Source of the DNA: DASUPK01 sp963821705
GTDB taxonomy: Bacteria > Actinomycetota > Thermoleophilia > Solirubrobacterales > 70-9
DNA: 64,000 bases
Direction of reading: 5' to 3'
NCBI GenBank assembly: GCA_963821705.1
Contig: CAWGEV010000006.1
Location: forward strand, 414,576-478,575
Every line of letters starts with the position of its first letter. Within the stretch, counting starts at the first letter, position 1. Shown here in pieces: positions 9,307 to 19,140 of this stretch. Below the pieces are notes generated by a model. The model saw only the letters and a list, made by a program, of their open reading frames with translations. It made no database searches and was not told the origin of the DNA. The translations under genes were made by a program, and so were the position numbers.

Positions 9307-10146
9307 ATGACGGTGCTCGTCGTCGGAGGAAGTGGCTTCATCGGCGCGGAAGCCTTGGACCGCTTCCGCCTGGAGACAGACGCGGTCGGGACGTTCAGGA
9401 CACACCCCGCGACCGCGCCGTGTGTCGAGTTCACCTTCGCGGACAAGGAGTTTGCCGAGGCGTCCCGCCACGACCTGCTCGTGATCTGCACTGGCGCTGC
9501 CCGCGAGGTCGCCTCCGCAGCCGACCTCAACGGCTGGCGTCGTGACTTCACACGTCAGATCGATTCAGCCCCGGGGGCGCGGGTGGTGCTGCTCTCGACC
9601 GACGCGGTCCTCGGCGATGGCGGCCCGCATCCGATGACGGCGCAGCCCGCGCCGCGCACGCCCTATGGACGGGCGTCACTGATCGCCGAAGAGGTCGTCC
9701 TGCGCCGGCCCGACTCCGCAGTGGTTCGCACCTCCTACGTCTTCGGCATCGGGCGGCGCGGGCCCGACCGGCGTCTGCTGGAAATGCAACGGACCTGGCA
9801 GAACGGCGGGGGGGTTCAGGCCGCAGTTGACGTCTACCGCAATCCGACCGGGGTGGCGCACCTGGCCGCGGAGCTCGTGCGTCTCGCCCTCACCGCCGAG
9901 GCTCAAGGAATCCATCACGTGGTCGGGCCGAGAATGAGCCTGCACGAGCACTTCTCGCGCGTCGCCGAGGCACTCGGGCAACCCCCCGAGTCGGTGCTGA
10001 AGAGCAGAGGCAGCGAGGTCGGCGTGGCCGAGCTGGACACCTCCGTCATTTCCGAGCGCGGCGGTGCCGGGGATCCGGAGCTCTATGAGCAATGGATAGA
10101 GCGCCTTGCCCGCGATGGCCCCGCGGTGCTGGAGGCGACCGCGTGA
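9307..10146 (+). CDS. NAD-dependent epimerase/RmlD-like SDR
   Basis: A 279-residue extended short-chain dehydrogenase. The N-terminus MTVLVVGGSGFIGAEALDRF carries the GxxGxxG nucleotide motif. LLSTDAVLGDG and TPYGRASLIAEE give the catalytic Ser/Thr and YxxxK-like (Y-G-R-A) positions in the style of dTDP-4-dehydrorhamnose reductases. The consensus YxxxK lysine is not evident, so catalysis is uncertain. ATG 9307 is chosen because the dinucleotide-binding strand starts at once. The stop overlaps the GTG of the following sirtuin-like gene (GTGA), so the two are probably translated together. It may act on a nucleotide sugar, given the neighbouring transferase. Confidence 0.75.
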   Translation: MTVLVVGGSGFIGAEALDRFRLETDAVGTFRTHPATAPCVEFTFADKEFAEASRHDLLVICTGAAREVASAADLNGWRRDFTRQIDSAPGARVVLLSTDAVLGDGGPHPMTAQPAPRTPYGRASLIAEEVVLRRPDSAVVRTSYVFGIGRRGPDRRLLEMQRTWQNGGGVQAAVDVYRNPTGVAHLAAELVRLALTAEAQGIHHVVGPRMSLHEHFSRVAEALGQPPESVLKSRGSEVGVAELDTSVISERGGAGDPELYEQWIERLARDGPAVLEATA

Positions 10147-11204
10147 GCAGACCGCACCTGGTCCTTCGCGACAGCCTGGTGGCGGATGAGGCCGCCGCGT
10201 GGCCGGGCTGCAACAAAGAGGTCCTCTGGGGCTGGAAGCGCGACCGCGGAGCGCTGAGCCGGGCGGTATTTCTTGAGGCCCGGCTGGCCCTCGACCAGCG
10301 CCGCCTACACGGCGAGCAGATCTTCTTCTATTACCGGACTCGCGTCGCGAACAGCGACTCGAGCCGGATCTGCCGACAGCTCGAGACGGCCGCCGAGGGC
10401 TTGCGCCTGCCGGGCCTGGCCGCAGACCTCCGTTCCGGGACGCAGCGGGGCATGAGCGTGATCGAGCTGGAGGTGGGGAAGCGCTCCCCGCGGGGTGAGG
10501 CGCTGCTCACCCGCCTGCTGCGCCGGAGGCCGCGGCGCGCGATCCGCGAGCCAGTGCTCCCGCCGCCCCGGGCGACAGTCGATCTCGAGAGCCTGCTGCC
10601 GGCCGACCTCTACGTGGGCTCGGGTGTCGCCTACGAGGCGGGCCTGCCGACCCTGTGCGACATGCACGAGCGCTTCGGCGTGGACCAGGAGGACGGGCTC
10701 GAGTTCGCCTTCGGCGCGGAGGACCACCTGCCGCGGCGACTGGTCGCGGACCCGGCAGCGGTGATGAGGAGCTTCTTCGACGTGCATGTCGGGGCCCTGA
10801 GCGCATCGCCGACGCCCGCGATGTGGACGATCGCGGAGCTCAGCTCTTCCGGGCAAATTCCCGCGGTCTACACGGACAACGTCGACAACATGCTCGCCAA
10901 GGTCGGCGTGGAGTTCGTCCGCGTTCGCGGCTCGGGGGTCCTCAACGAGCGACACGCCGTCGAGCCCCGGAGCGAGCGGCTGATCGTCGTCGGGGTTGCC
11001 GCCGATCGCCGTCAGCTCGTCCAGCAGTACCGACGAGCGGGAGCCGAAATCGTGGTCGTCAACCCCGTTCTCCGGGTCTCGCCCAAGGTCAGACACCTCG
11101 ACTACATCCGGCCGCGCGATCCCTTCTTTCGTACCACCGCGGATCACTTCTTCGGCACCGCTGCCTCGGAGCTCGGGCTGGGACAGGAGCAGCTGGCGGC
11201 ATGA
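10143..11204 (+). CDS. Divergent sirtuin-like (SIR2) protein
   Basis: A 353-residue protein. The first 150 residues are Arg-rich and unrecognised. The second half follows the sirtuin order: GSGVAYEAGLPTLCDMHERFG matches the GAGxSxxSGIPxFR NAD loop, VYTDNVDNMLAKVGVEFVRVRG matches TQNIDxLHxxAG...ELHG, and LIVVGVAADRRQ...VVVNP matches the C-terminal Rossmann strands. The catalytic His of the LHG motif is replaced by Arg, so classical deacetylation is doubtful and NAD binding or hydrolysis is a better guess. GTG 10143 overlaps the SDR stop by 4 bp. Assignment rests on motif order, not on overall identity. Confidence 0.6.
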   Translation: MSRPHLVLRDSLVADEAAAWPGCNKEVLWGWKRDRGALSRAVFLEARLALDQRRLHGEQIFFYYRTRVANSDSSRICRQLETAAEGLRLPGLAADLRSGTQRGMSVIELEVGKRSPRGEALLTRLLRRRPRRAIREPVLPPPRATVDLESLLPADLYVGSGVAYEAGLPTLCDMHERFGVDQEDGLEFAFGAEDHLPRRLVADPAAVMRSFFDVHVGALSASPTPAMWTIAELSSSGQIPAVYTDNVDNMLAKVGVEFVRVRGSGVLNERHAVEPRSERLIVVGVAADRRQLVQQYRRAGAEIVVVNPVLRVSPKVRHLDYIRPRDPFFRTTADHFFGTAASELGLGQEQLAA

Positions 11205-11228
11205 CGGGCGTCGATCCGAGCCTCCCCT

Positions 11229-11265
11229 GAAAGAGCAAGGACCCTCGCCATGAGGGCCCTCGCGG
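11229..11265. terminator. Hairpin beside att copy C
   Basis: Inverted repeat GGACCCTC ... GAGGGCCC between the sirtuin-like gene and tRNA remnant C. It is the counterpart of the tRNA-fMet terminator at the other copies, but with a different stem sequence. Confidence 0.55.
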
Positions 11266-11267
11266 AG

Positions 11268-11309
<42 letters not shown>

Positions 11310-11430
11310 ATCGCCCGGACTGGTTCCGTCGGGTGTTCGACGGCTCTCTCAGGCGGTATGAGGTGCTCTGAGGTGCTGTGAACTTCGCTCAGTTCGGTAC
11401 CACCGCTGGTACCTCGGTGCTCGGGGTCCC
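11310..11430. repeat. Arm sequence adjoining copy C
   Basis: Contains the direct repeat TGAGGTGCT at 11359 and 11369 (10 bp apart). The conserved block TTCGCTCAGTTCGGTACC follows with a second GGTACC six bases later, near 11395-11412. Together with the hairpin and tRNA core this fills most of the 364-bp gap between flanking genes. No ORF in it is convincing. Confidence 0.6.
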
Positions 11431-11568
11431 TCACCCGCCTTGTTGAGCTGGATGCCGGCTGGACCGCACTGCCTAGCTGCCTTGGACGAAAAGCGGCGCT
11501 TTGCTTGGAAGGAGCACCTTCAGGGCGGCCTCCTATCTCGCGGAGCGGAAGCCACTCGGCTCGGTCGC

Positions 11569-12891
11569 TCAGCCTTTCTCGAGCGCGGCGGCCGCGGCGG
11601 CGCGGCCGGTGCGGACGGCGCCCTCCATGTACCCACAGACCCACTGGTCGGAGCCACAGACGTAGAAGGGCGGCTCGTGGGTGCCGTGAAGCGGCCCCAC
11701 CCCAAGCACGTCTCCTGGGCGCCAGGAGGTGATGTAGCCCTGCGTCCAGGGGTCCACTCCCCAGCGGCGCAGGAAGAAGGCCTGCCCCTCGCGGGCACCC
11801 TCGCCGAAGGCGCCGGCCACCTCTTCGGTCAACTCCGCCTCGGTCACCTCCTCCGGGGTTGCGATCAGGGGGGCGAGGCGCTCGGGCGGCACCAGTGTGG
11901 AGAGGACGCCATCCACCTGGGGCCAGGCGCCGCCGATCAGGCCGATCTCGGAGTAGAGCTCTCCGTTAAGCCCTTTCTTCTCCCAGAAGGACGAGGCGAA
12001 GACGAATACGGCCTTGGCCGCGAGGGCATGGCGCTGGTGACCCAGTGAGGCCATCCGCTCCTCGCTCACCCCCTCAACGTAAATGTCGCGGAGCGGGCCG
12101 ACGGGCACCGCCGAGACGACCGCCGCCGCCTCGAAGCGTTCGCCGGAGCGGCTGGTGACGACGCAGCCCGAGCGCGCGACACTGATCCGCTCTACCGGGG
12201 TCGAGTAGCGGATGCGGGCGTCGCCGACCTCCTCGGCCAATCGCAGCGGGACCGTTCCTGAGCCTTCGGCGACGCGGTCGGTTTCCCACTGTCCGTAGGT
12301 GTAGAAACCCTCCCCGCCCGCGACCGCCTCCTTGCGCAGGTCGGAGAGCAGGGAGGTGCGCTCGACCGACTCGCAGGAGAGCGCCAGCGAAGCGAGCTCG
12401 CGGGCACGGACGGCGTTCGGCGTCGCGCCGGCGTCACGCATCCAGGCCCCGACCGAGAGCCGGTCTAGTCGATCAGCCTCCGGGTGCGACCACGGATCGT
12501 CGGGGTCAACGGTCTTGACCAGCTCGCCGAACGCCCGCTCGACCTTGGCGTAGCTCGCTCGGTCCTCGTCGGTCATCCAGGGAAAGTCGTTGCCGACGAA
12601 GCGCCCCTCGGCGAGCATGTACGTGTCCTCGCCGGGGATCGAGGGGAAGGCGGGCTCGATCGTCAGCTCGAGCTCCTCGACGAGTCCGCGGTAAGCCGTC
12701 TGGAAGGGACCGATCACCTCGCCGCCGAGCTGCACGAGGCGCCCGTCGGGCATCCGCGTCTGCACGACCCGCCCACCGGGCCGGTCGCGTGCCTCAAGCA
12801 CGACCACATCGGCGCCCCCGGCCTTCAGATCGAGCGCCGCCGACATCCCGGCCAGCCCCGCCCCCACGACCACCACATCATGCCTCGCCAT
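11569..12891 (-). CDS. Flavin-dependent amine oxidase
   Basis: An intact 440-residue flavin amine oxidase. VVVVGAGLAGMSAALDL and VLEARDRPGGRV form the FAD-binding region, and the C-terminal CGSDQWVCGYMEGAVRTGRAAA corresponds to the flavin-contacting segment. It probably oxidises primary or polyamines to aldehydes with release of ammonia and peroxide. ATG 12891 was chosen because the Rossmann strand follows at once. The longer in-frame extension is Arg/Ala-rich and unlikely. It is divergent from a TetR gene (start codons about 125 bp apart) and sits beside a polyamine-type ABC transporter, which supports an amine substrate. Confidence 0.85.
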   Translation of the reverse strand: MARHDVVVVGAGLAGMSAALDLKAGGADVVVLEARDRPGGRVVQTRMPDGRLVQLGGEVIGPFQTAYRGLVEELELTIEPAFPSIPGEDTYMLAEGRFVGNDFPWMTDEDRASYAKVERAFGELVKTVDPDDPWSHPEADRLDRLSVGAWMRDAGATPNAVRARELASLALSCESVERTSLLSDLRKEAVAGGEGFYTYGQWETDRVAEGSGTVPLRLAEEVGDARIRYSTPVERISVARSGCVVTSRSGERFEAAAVVSAVPVGPLRDIYVEGVSEERMASLGHQRHALAAKAVFVFASSFWEKKGLNGELYSEIGLIGGAWPQVDGVLSTLVPPERLAPLIATPEEVTEAELTEEVAGAFGEGAREGQAFFLRRWGVDPWTQGYITSWRPGDVLGVGPLHGTHEPPFYVCGSDQWVCGYMEGAVRTGRAAAAAALEKG

Positions 12892-13016
12892 CACGCCGCC
12901 GACCCTAGCCGGTTGCCCGCAGAGTCTCGCCCCGGCCTGCGTCCGGCCTGCTCGCATCTCAGCCCGAGCGGTGATAGCTTGAACAGCCATTCAGCGTTCG
13001 GGCGAGGAGAGACCGG

Positions 13017-13665
13017 GTGAGCCCGCGTCCGCAGATCGACCATATCCGTAGACCGCAGTTGCTCAGGGCCGCAGCAGACGTGATCGTCGAACGCGGCCTT
13101 GCGTCGACGCGGATCGCGGACGTCGCCGAACGAGCGGGCACCAGCCCACCGGCGGTGCTCTATTGGTTCCGGTCGAAGGACGAGTTGCTCGCCGAGGCGC
13201 TGACGGTCGACGAGGAGCGCTTCTACGTCGAGATGCGCGAGCGCATTCACCTGTTGGAGCGCCCGCGCGACCGTTTGCGGCTCATGATCGAGGCTTCAGC
13301 CGAGGAGTACGACTGGACCCTGTGGATCGAGCTTTGGGCCCGCGCTCTTCGTGATCCCGCGTCGCGACAAGCTCGTCAGCGACTGGACAACCGCTGGCGC
13401 GAGGAGATCGCGGCCGTGATCCGAGCCGGGCAGGGGGCGGGTGAGTTCGGTGACGCCGATGCCGACGAGGTGGCTCTGCTTCTCGGCTCGCCTCCTCGAC
13501 GGACTCGCCGTCCAGGCGACGCTGCATGACCCCGATGTAGCTCGCGAGCGGATGCTTCGCTGTGCGCTCGAGATGGCCGAATCGCTCCTCGACTGTGAGT
13601 TGGGGGCGGCGGCCTACGAGACCGCGGCGGGGGATGGATCGGGGGCAGCAAAGCGCTGTCCGTGA
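13017..13665 (+). CDS. TetR family transcriptional regulator (one frameshift)
   Basis: A TetR-type repressor of about 215 residues. The N-terminal helix-turn-helix is clear: TRIADVAERAGTSPPAVLYWFRSKDELL. GTG 13017 has a GCGAGGAGAG ribosome binding site. The ligand domain runs to about residue 158, then an extra base near 13487 shifts the frame. The protein resumes as ARLLDGLAVQATLHDPDVARERM and ends at 13665. The context (divergent from an amine oxidase, directly upstream of a putrescine/spermidine-type transporter) suggests it controls amine uptake and oxidation. Confidence 0.8.
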
Positions 13666-13710
13666 GACCGTGCCCCACCTCGCGGACACCGAACTCAGGA
13701 GGGAACACGA

Positions 13711-15007
13711 ATGACGCACCACCCGAAGGAACGGCCGGACTCCCTGAGCAGGCGCACCTTCCTGCTGCGAGGCGCAGGTGCCGCCGTGGCCTTCTCCGCT
13801 GCCGGTCCCCTGCTCGCCGCCTGCGGCAACACGACGAACGTCGCCCAGAGCACCGGCACTGGCGGCGAACTCGTCGGGCCGGGAGGCCTGCCGCTCGCGA
13901 GGCCCGACAAGCCGGTGACCCTGCCGCGTTGGGAGGATCCCATCGCGTCGGGGCTCCAGCCGGAGACAGGCGGGACGTTCACCGTCTTCAACTATCCCGC
14001 CTACCTCTACAGAGAAGCTCCTCAACGATTTCGGGGCCAAGTACAACGTCGATGTCCAGTACACGCCGTTCGACAACGTCAACTCCGGAATCCAGCGGCT
14101 TGCCTCCGGAGCGGTCGCGCCCGACGTGACGAATATCACGCCAGACGTCCTCGATATCGCCGTTGCCGGCAAGCTGATCAAGCCGCTCAACCTCGACTAC
14201 ATCCCAAACCTCCAGAAGAACATCTGGCCGCAGCTCCACAGCCCGTTCTACGACGGCGAGTCGCGCTACACCGTTCCCTACACCGTCTACGCCACCGGCA
14301 TCGCATGGCGGACGGACAAGGTCAAGCAGGACATCGCCGGCATGGACCAGCCGTGGGACATCTTCTGGGAGTCTCAGGCGTACAAGGGCAACGTGGCGCT
14401 CCTCTCCGAGAACCGGGAGACGATCGGCATGGCGCTCCTGCGCAAGGGGATCACGGACATCAACACCGAGGATCCCGGGCTCGTGAACCAGGCAGTGTCC
14501 GACCTCAAGGAGCTCTACGGGATCAGCAACATCAAGGTGGGCGACCTCCAGTTCCAGACGGTCCCCGAGGGCTCGAGTTGGCTTAACCAGGCGTGGTCCG
14601 GGGACATGATCGCGGGCTACATCTACTACCTCCCGAAGGGAACGCCGGCGAGCGCCCTCGCCTTCTGGAAGCCACCCCACGGCAAGGGGCCGATCCAGAA
14701 CGACTGCTTCGCGGTTTGCTCAAGCACGAAGAAGCCGGTGCTCTCGCATCTCTTCCTCAACTACCTCCTCGACAACGGCGTCTCCTATTCGAACTTCGTT
14801 GACTTCAACGGGTATCAGCCCCCGCTGAACGAGATCGACCCGAGCACCCTGGTGCAGAAGGGAGTCGTGCCCGAGAACCTGGCGAACAGCGTTCTGACGA
14901 ACGACGATCTCGGGCCCGACTCGCTGCAGTACTGCACGCTCACGTCTAAGGGACAGCAGCTGTGGGAGGACGGCTACTCGAACTTCCTCGCCGGAGGAGG
15001 GAGTTGA
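13711..15007 (+). CDS. Polyamine-type ABC transporter substrate-binding lipoprotein (one frameshift)
   Basis: A PotD/spermidine-putrescine family extracytoplasmic binding protein of about 431 residues. The N-terminus has a twin-arginine motif (SRRTFLLRGAG) and a lipobox (LLAACG), so it is probably exported by Tat and lipid-anchored. An extra base near 14013 breaks the frame after TFTVFNYPAYLY, and the protein continues as KLLNDFGAKYNVDVQYTPF to the stop at 15007. Motifs such as VTNITPDVLDIAVAGKL and AGYIYYLPKGTP fit the family. It is the first gene of a four-gene transporter operon. The true ligand could also be another amine or an opine-like compound. Confidence 0.8.
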
Positions 15008-15036
15008 CAGGTCCGGGACGCGAGCGGTAGGGCGTC

Positions 15037-15939
15037 GTGTACCGGCGCTCGTTGTGGCCCACTCTTGCGCTCCCGGGCGTTCTCTGGCTAGTTCTCCTCT
15101 TCATCGTTCCGTTCTATGCGGTCCTTGGGGTCGCGTTTGGAACGGTCGACCCGATCCTCTTCCAGCCCGTCCCCATCTGGAACCCGCTCGAATGGAACGT
15201 GGGTTGGCTCACCGAGGTCCTCGGTCGGCTCGCCCCGGGAGGAATCTGGTTCGACGTCGAGGTCAGGACGCTCGTCTACGTCCTCATCTCCCTGGCCCTC
15301 TGCCTGTTGATCGGGTATCCGGTCGCCTACTACACGGCCCGGCACGCGGGGAGGTGGAAGGGCGTCGTCCTCATCCTGATCATCCTTCCCCTCTGGATCA
15401 GCTACATGATGCGAATGCTCGCCTGGGTGAATCTCCTGCAGCAGGACGGCTGGGTGAACAACGTCCTGACGTTCACCCACGTGCTCAGCCAGCCGCGGGA
15501 CTGGCTCGGCGGGAGCGCCTCGACCGTCATCTTGGCGCTCGTCTACGGCTACATCCCATACCTGATCCTGCCACTCTTCGCCTCGCTCGATCGCATCGAC
15601 CGCAGCCACCTGGAAGCGGCACGTGACCTCGGTGCGAGCCCCTGGTACGCGTTTCGCAAGGTCACCCTCCCACTCTCGAAAACCGGGATCCTGGGGGGCG
15701 CCGTCCTGATCACGCTGCCGATGTTCGGCGATTACTACACGCCGAACATCGTCTCGGGCTCGCCGAAGACGTCGCTGATCGGCAACCAGATCGACCTCTA
15801 CTTCCACGGCGGCCCGCAGCCGACGATCGGCGCCGCGCTCACGATCGTGCTTGCCGCCTTCCTGACGATCCTGATGCTCTACTACTTGCGGAGCATCCAT
15901 CGCGCCCAACGCGAGGGCGGGACGGTGGGGGCGCTGTGA
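15037..15939 (+). CDS. Polyamine-type ABC transporter permease (PotB-like)
   Basis: A 300-residue inner-membrane permease with about six hydrophobic segments. The EAA cytoplasmic loop is visible as LEAARDLGASPWYAFRKVTLPLS, the site that contacts the ATPase. The long periplasmic loop after the first helix (residues about 40-75) is usual for PotB proteins. GTG 15037 starts 30 bp after the binding-protein stop, and the last bases overlap the GTG of the next permease. Confidence 0.9.
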   Translation: MYRRSLWPTLALPGVLWLVLLFIVPFYAVLGVAFGTVDPILFQPVPIWNPLEWNVGWLTEVLGRLAPGGIWFDVEVRTLVYVLISLALCLLIGYPVAYYTARHAGRWKGVVLILIILPLWISYMMRMLAWVNLLQQDGWVNNVLTFTHVLSQPRDWLGGSASTVILALVYGYIPYLILPLFASLDRIDRSHLEAARDLGASPWYAFRKVTLPLSKTGILGGAVLITLPMFGDYYTPNIVSGSPKTSLIGNQIDLYFHGGPQPTIGAALTIVLAAFLTILMLYYLRSIHRAQREGGTVGAL

Positions 15940-16880
15940 CGGCAGTTGCCGAGCGGAGCGGGCCGCAGCGAGCGAGGCCGCAGCCCTCGACCTCGACCCG
16001 CTTGCGCGGCTGGCTCCGCAACCCATGGGGAAAGCCGCGCTTCCTGGTCGTCTTCACCTGGGCGTACATCGTGTGGTCGATCGTGCCGGTGGCGATCGCG
16101 GTGCTGTTCTCCTTCAATGCGACCCGCTCGCGCACGGTCTGGGACTCCTTCTCGACACGCTGGTACTGGGGGGATCCAGTGGACTCGGTCTGGCACGACC
16201 CGACCCTTCGGCATTCTCTTGTTCAGAGCTTCAAGCTGGCGGGAGCGGACGTTCTCATCGCTGTCCCGATCGGGGTTTTGCTCGCCATCGGTCTCGCCCG
16301 CTGGCGCGGTCGCGGCTCCGGCACCTCCAACTTCATCATGCTTTTTCCGTTGGTCACGCCCGAGATCGTGATGGGCGTGTCGCTCCTCCTCGTCTTCAGC
16401 CACATCTTCACCTTCGTTCACACGGGAACGCTCGCCCAGATCCTCGGCCACGTGACCTTCTCGATCTCCTTCGTGGTCGTGATCGTGCGCGGTCGGCTGT
16501 TCTCGATCGGCAGCCAGTACGAGGAGGCCGCCGCCGACCTCGGGGCCTCGCCGTTCGTCGCGTTGACGCGCGTCCTCCTGCCCTTGCTCACCCCGGCGAT
16601 CGTCGCCTCGGCCGCCGTGGTGTTCGCCATCTCGGCCGACGACTTCGTCATCAGCCAGTGGCTGTCGAGCGGCGGACCCACGGACACCGTCCCGATCCAG
16701 ATCTACGCAGCGACGCGGGCCGCGCCATTACCGTCTGTGAACGCGATCGCAACGATCATGATGGTGTCAACCCTCCTCATTGTCACGGCCGGCTTCCTCA
16801 CCTGGCGCCTCTTCACCCGCGGAGAGCGTCGGCAGGGCAAAGCCGCGGAGGACTTCGGCGGCGCCTTCAACATCACCTAG
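15936..16880 (+). CDS. Polyamine-type ABC transporter permease (PotC-like)
   Basis: A 314-residue partner permease. After a basic 40-residue N-terminus come about six membrane segments. The EAA loop reads YEEAAADLGASPFVALTRVLLPLL. SADDFVISQWLSS matches the conserved PotC segment after the loop. It overlaps the upstream permease by 4 bp (GTGA), indicating coupled translation, and the ATPase gene starts 14 bp after its stop. Confidence 0.9.
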   Translation: MTAVAERSGPQRARPQPSTSTRLRGWLRNPWGKPRFLVVFTWAYIVWSIVPVAIAVLFSFNATRSRTVWDSFSTRWYWGDPVDSVWHDPTLRHSLVQSFKLAGADVLIAVPIGVLLAIGLARWRGRGSGTSNFIMLFPLVTPEIVMGVSLLLVFSHIFTFVHTGTLAQILGHVTFSISFVVVIVRGRLFSIGSQYEEAAADLGASPFVALTRVLLPLLTPAIVASAAVVFAISADDFVISQWLSSGGPTDTVPIQIYAATRAAPLPSVNAIATIMMVSTLLIVTAGFLTWRLFTRGERRQGKAAEDFGGAFNIT

Positions 16881-16894
16881 CTTCGGGAGACCAA

Positions 16895-18158
16895 ATGGCA
16901 CGCGGCGAAATCGAATTGAGCAAGCTGACCAAGGCAGTTCGACGAGGTGACCGCTGTGGACGGCATCGATCTCCACATCCCGGCTGGTGAGTTCTTCTCG
17001 CTCCTCGGGCCTTCCGGCTGCGGGAAGACGACCACCCTGCGAATGATCGCCGGCTTCGAGCAGCCGACTTCCGGTGAGATCCTCCTGGACGGCACAGACG
17101 TTGGCTACACACCGCCTCACCAGCGCAACGTCAACACCGTGTTCCAGAACTACGCGCTCTTCCCGCACCTGAACGTCTTCGACAACATCGCCTTCGGGCT
17201 GAAGCGGGCGAAGCGGCCGAAAGACGAGATCCGCGAGCGCGTCGGCAAGGCCCTTGAGCTCGTCCAGCTTCCGGGTTACGAGAGGCGCCAGTCGTCCCAG
17301 CTCTCGGGCGGGCAGCAGCAGCGCGTTGCCTTAGCGCGCGCTCTCATCCTCAACCCGGCCGTGCTCCTTCTGGACGAGCCGCTCGGCGCCCTCGACGCGA
17401 AGCTTCGCAAGGCCCTCCAGATCGAGCTCAAGTCGCTCCAGCAGGAGGTCGGCATCACGTTCCTCTACGTCACCCACGACCAGGAGGAGGCGCTCACGAT
17501 GAGCGACCGCCTTGCGGTCATGAAGGACGGGCATATCGAGCAGGTCGGGGCGCCTCAGGACGTCTACGAGGATCCCGAGACGCTCTACGTCGCCGACTTC
17601 CTCGGCGTGTCGAACCTCATGCAGGCCACCATCGTCAGTGCCGGCACGAGCGCCTGCCGCGTCGCGCTGGACGGCTACGAGCTCCAGACGCGCGGAACGG
17701 ACCGCGACGTCACGGGGGAGGCGAAGATCGTCATCCGACCGGAGCGCATCGAGCTCGAAGAGCACGGGTCTCCGTCGGGGCCGAACCGCATCCCGGCCAT
17801 GGTGGAGCGCGTCGTCTACGTGGGCTCGGTGATCCAGGTGATCGTCCGGGCCGCCACCGGGGAAGCGCTCCAGGTGCTCGTTCAGAACACCGGCGGCGGA
17901 ATCCCCTACGAGCAGGGCACCCCGTTGCAGCTCCACCTACCTGTGGACGCGCTGCGCGTCCTCCCTTCGGGCACGGCGATGCGCCTTCCCTCAAGGGTGA
18001 GGAGGCGGATCCGGAGACTGTCGCCGCCGGCTGAGCTCAGCGCGGCGCCTGCCGAGCGCGGCATCGAGGGACGGCCGCCACTGCGGCCGGGTCATCGTCG
18101 GTCACGTCGAGGACCCCGCCTGCTCGCCGAGCTGCTCGATCGCGTCGGGTCCGGCTAA
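16895..18158 (+). CDS. Polyamine-type ABC transporter ATPase (PotA-like, one frameshift)
   Basis: The N-terminus MARGEIELSKLTK is followed by an extra G near 16935. Removing it gives KQFDEVTAVDGIDLHIP, the normal family sequence. Walker A is GPSGCGKTT, the Q-loop VFQNYALFPHL, the signature QLSGGQQQRVALARAL, Walker B VLLLDEPLGALDA and the switch His VTHDQEEAL. A TOBE domain occupies the C-terminal third. The last 45 residues are Arg-rich and atypical, and another frame ends at 18034 with KGEEADPETVAAG, so a second frameshift near 17995 is possible. The written end overlaps the convergent nitrilase gene by 4 bp. Confidence 0.85.
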
Positions 18159-19026
18159 GAGCGCCGGGCACCCGGGCGCCGACGGATCCGGCCGCCGTAC
18201 ATCGGCAGCTCCGGTCCAACGCCGTCCAGTGAGTCGAGTTGCTCCCACATCCGCGACACGCCAGCGACGCCGAAGCTCCGCACCCGCTCCACGGCCTTGA
18301 GATCGAGCACGTCGGTGAGCAGCTCCTCCCCCTCCCCGGCCTGGACTCGCACCAGTCCCTCGGGGTCCACGACCAGGCTTCGCCCCAGTGCCATCGGCTG
18401 CGCGGCATTGACGTTGACGACGTAGAGCTGGTTGAAGATCGCGTTGGCCCTGGCGGCGATCAGCTCGGCCTCGCGGTCGGAGGTCGTCGTGAGCGTGGGC
18501 TGGATCACCACCTCCGCTCCGAGCCAGGCGAGCTGGCGGATCACCTCGGGAAAGACGCCGTCGTAACAGATGGCCAGGCCGAGCCGGCCGACGCCCGGAA
18601 TGTCGAAGGTGACGAAGCCGTCGCCCGGAACGGAGCGCTCGGTCGGACGCCAGGGGAAGACCTTGCGGTAGCGAGCGACGAACTCGCCCTCCGGAGAGAC
18701 GACGACCGCGGTGTTGTGGATGTGGCCCTCGTCGGAGCGCTCGTAGACCGAGCCGGCGGCGATCCAAAGCTTCGAGGCGCGGGCGATCTCGCCGAGCCGC
18801 TCGGTGAGGGGGCCGGGCAGGGACACTGCGACCGAATCGGCGTAGCCGTCGGACTCGTCGAGCAGCTTCGGCACGGCCGAGAGGTGAAGCTCCGGCAGCA
18901 CGAGGAGCTGGGCGTGAGGCACGGCGGCCTTGACGGCGGGGGCCCGCTGGCGAGAAGGTCCAGGGTTGCGTCGGGGTCGCGCGCGATCGGCGCCGTCTGC
19001 ATCGCGGCGATCGAGAGCGTCCTCAT
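18155..19026 (-). CDS. Carbon-nitrogen hydrolase (nitrilase superfamily, one frameshift)
   Basis: A nitrilase-superfamily amidase. The N-terminus MRTLSIAAMQTAPIARDPDA matches the first strand. Near 18950 a base appears to be missing, after which the frame continues RAPAVKAAVPHAQLLVLPE. The catalytic triad is visible: Glu in VLPELHLS, Lys in ARYRKVFPW and Cys in LAICYDGVFPE. It would hydrolyse an amide or nitrile such as a carbamoyl-amine. Next to amine uptake and oxidation genes it may act in polyamine or amide breakdown, which is an inference from position. The length is about 290 residues, normal for the family. Confidence 0.8.
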
Positions 19027-19140
19027 CCGGGCCTCAGCCGGTCATGACTGTGTTGGGTTGTCGGCTTGGAGCTGAATCGCGTCGCCCCACCAGCCTACGC
19101 CAGAGATCAGTCGCACCCGTCTGAGCGGTAGCGTCGGCCC

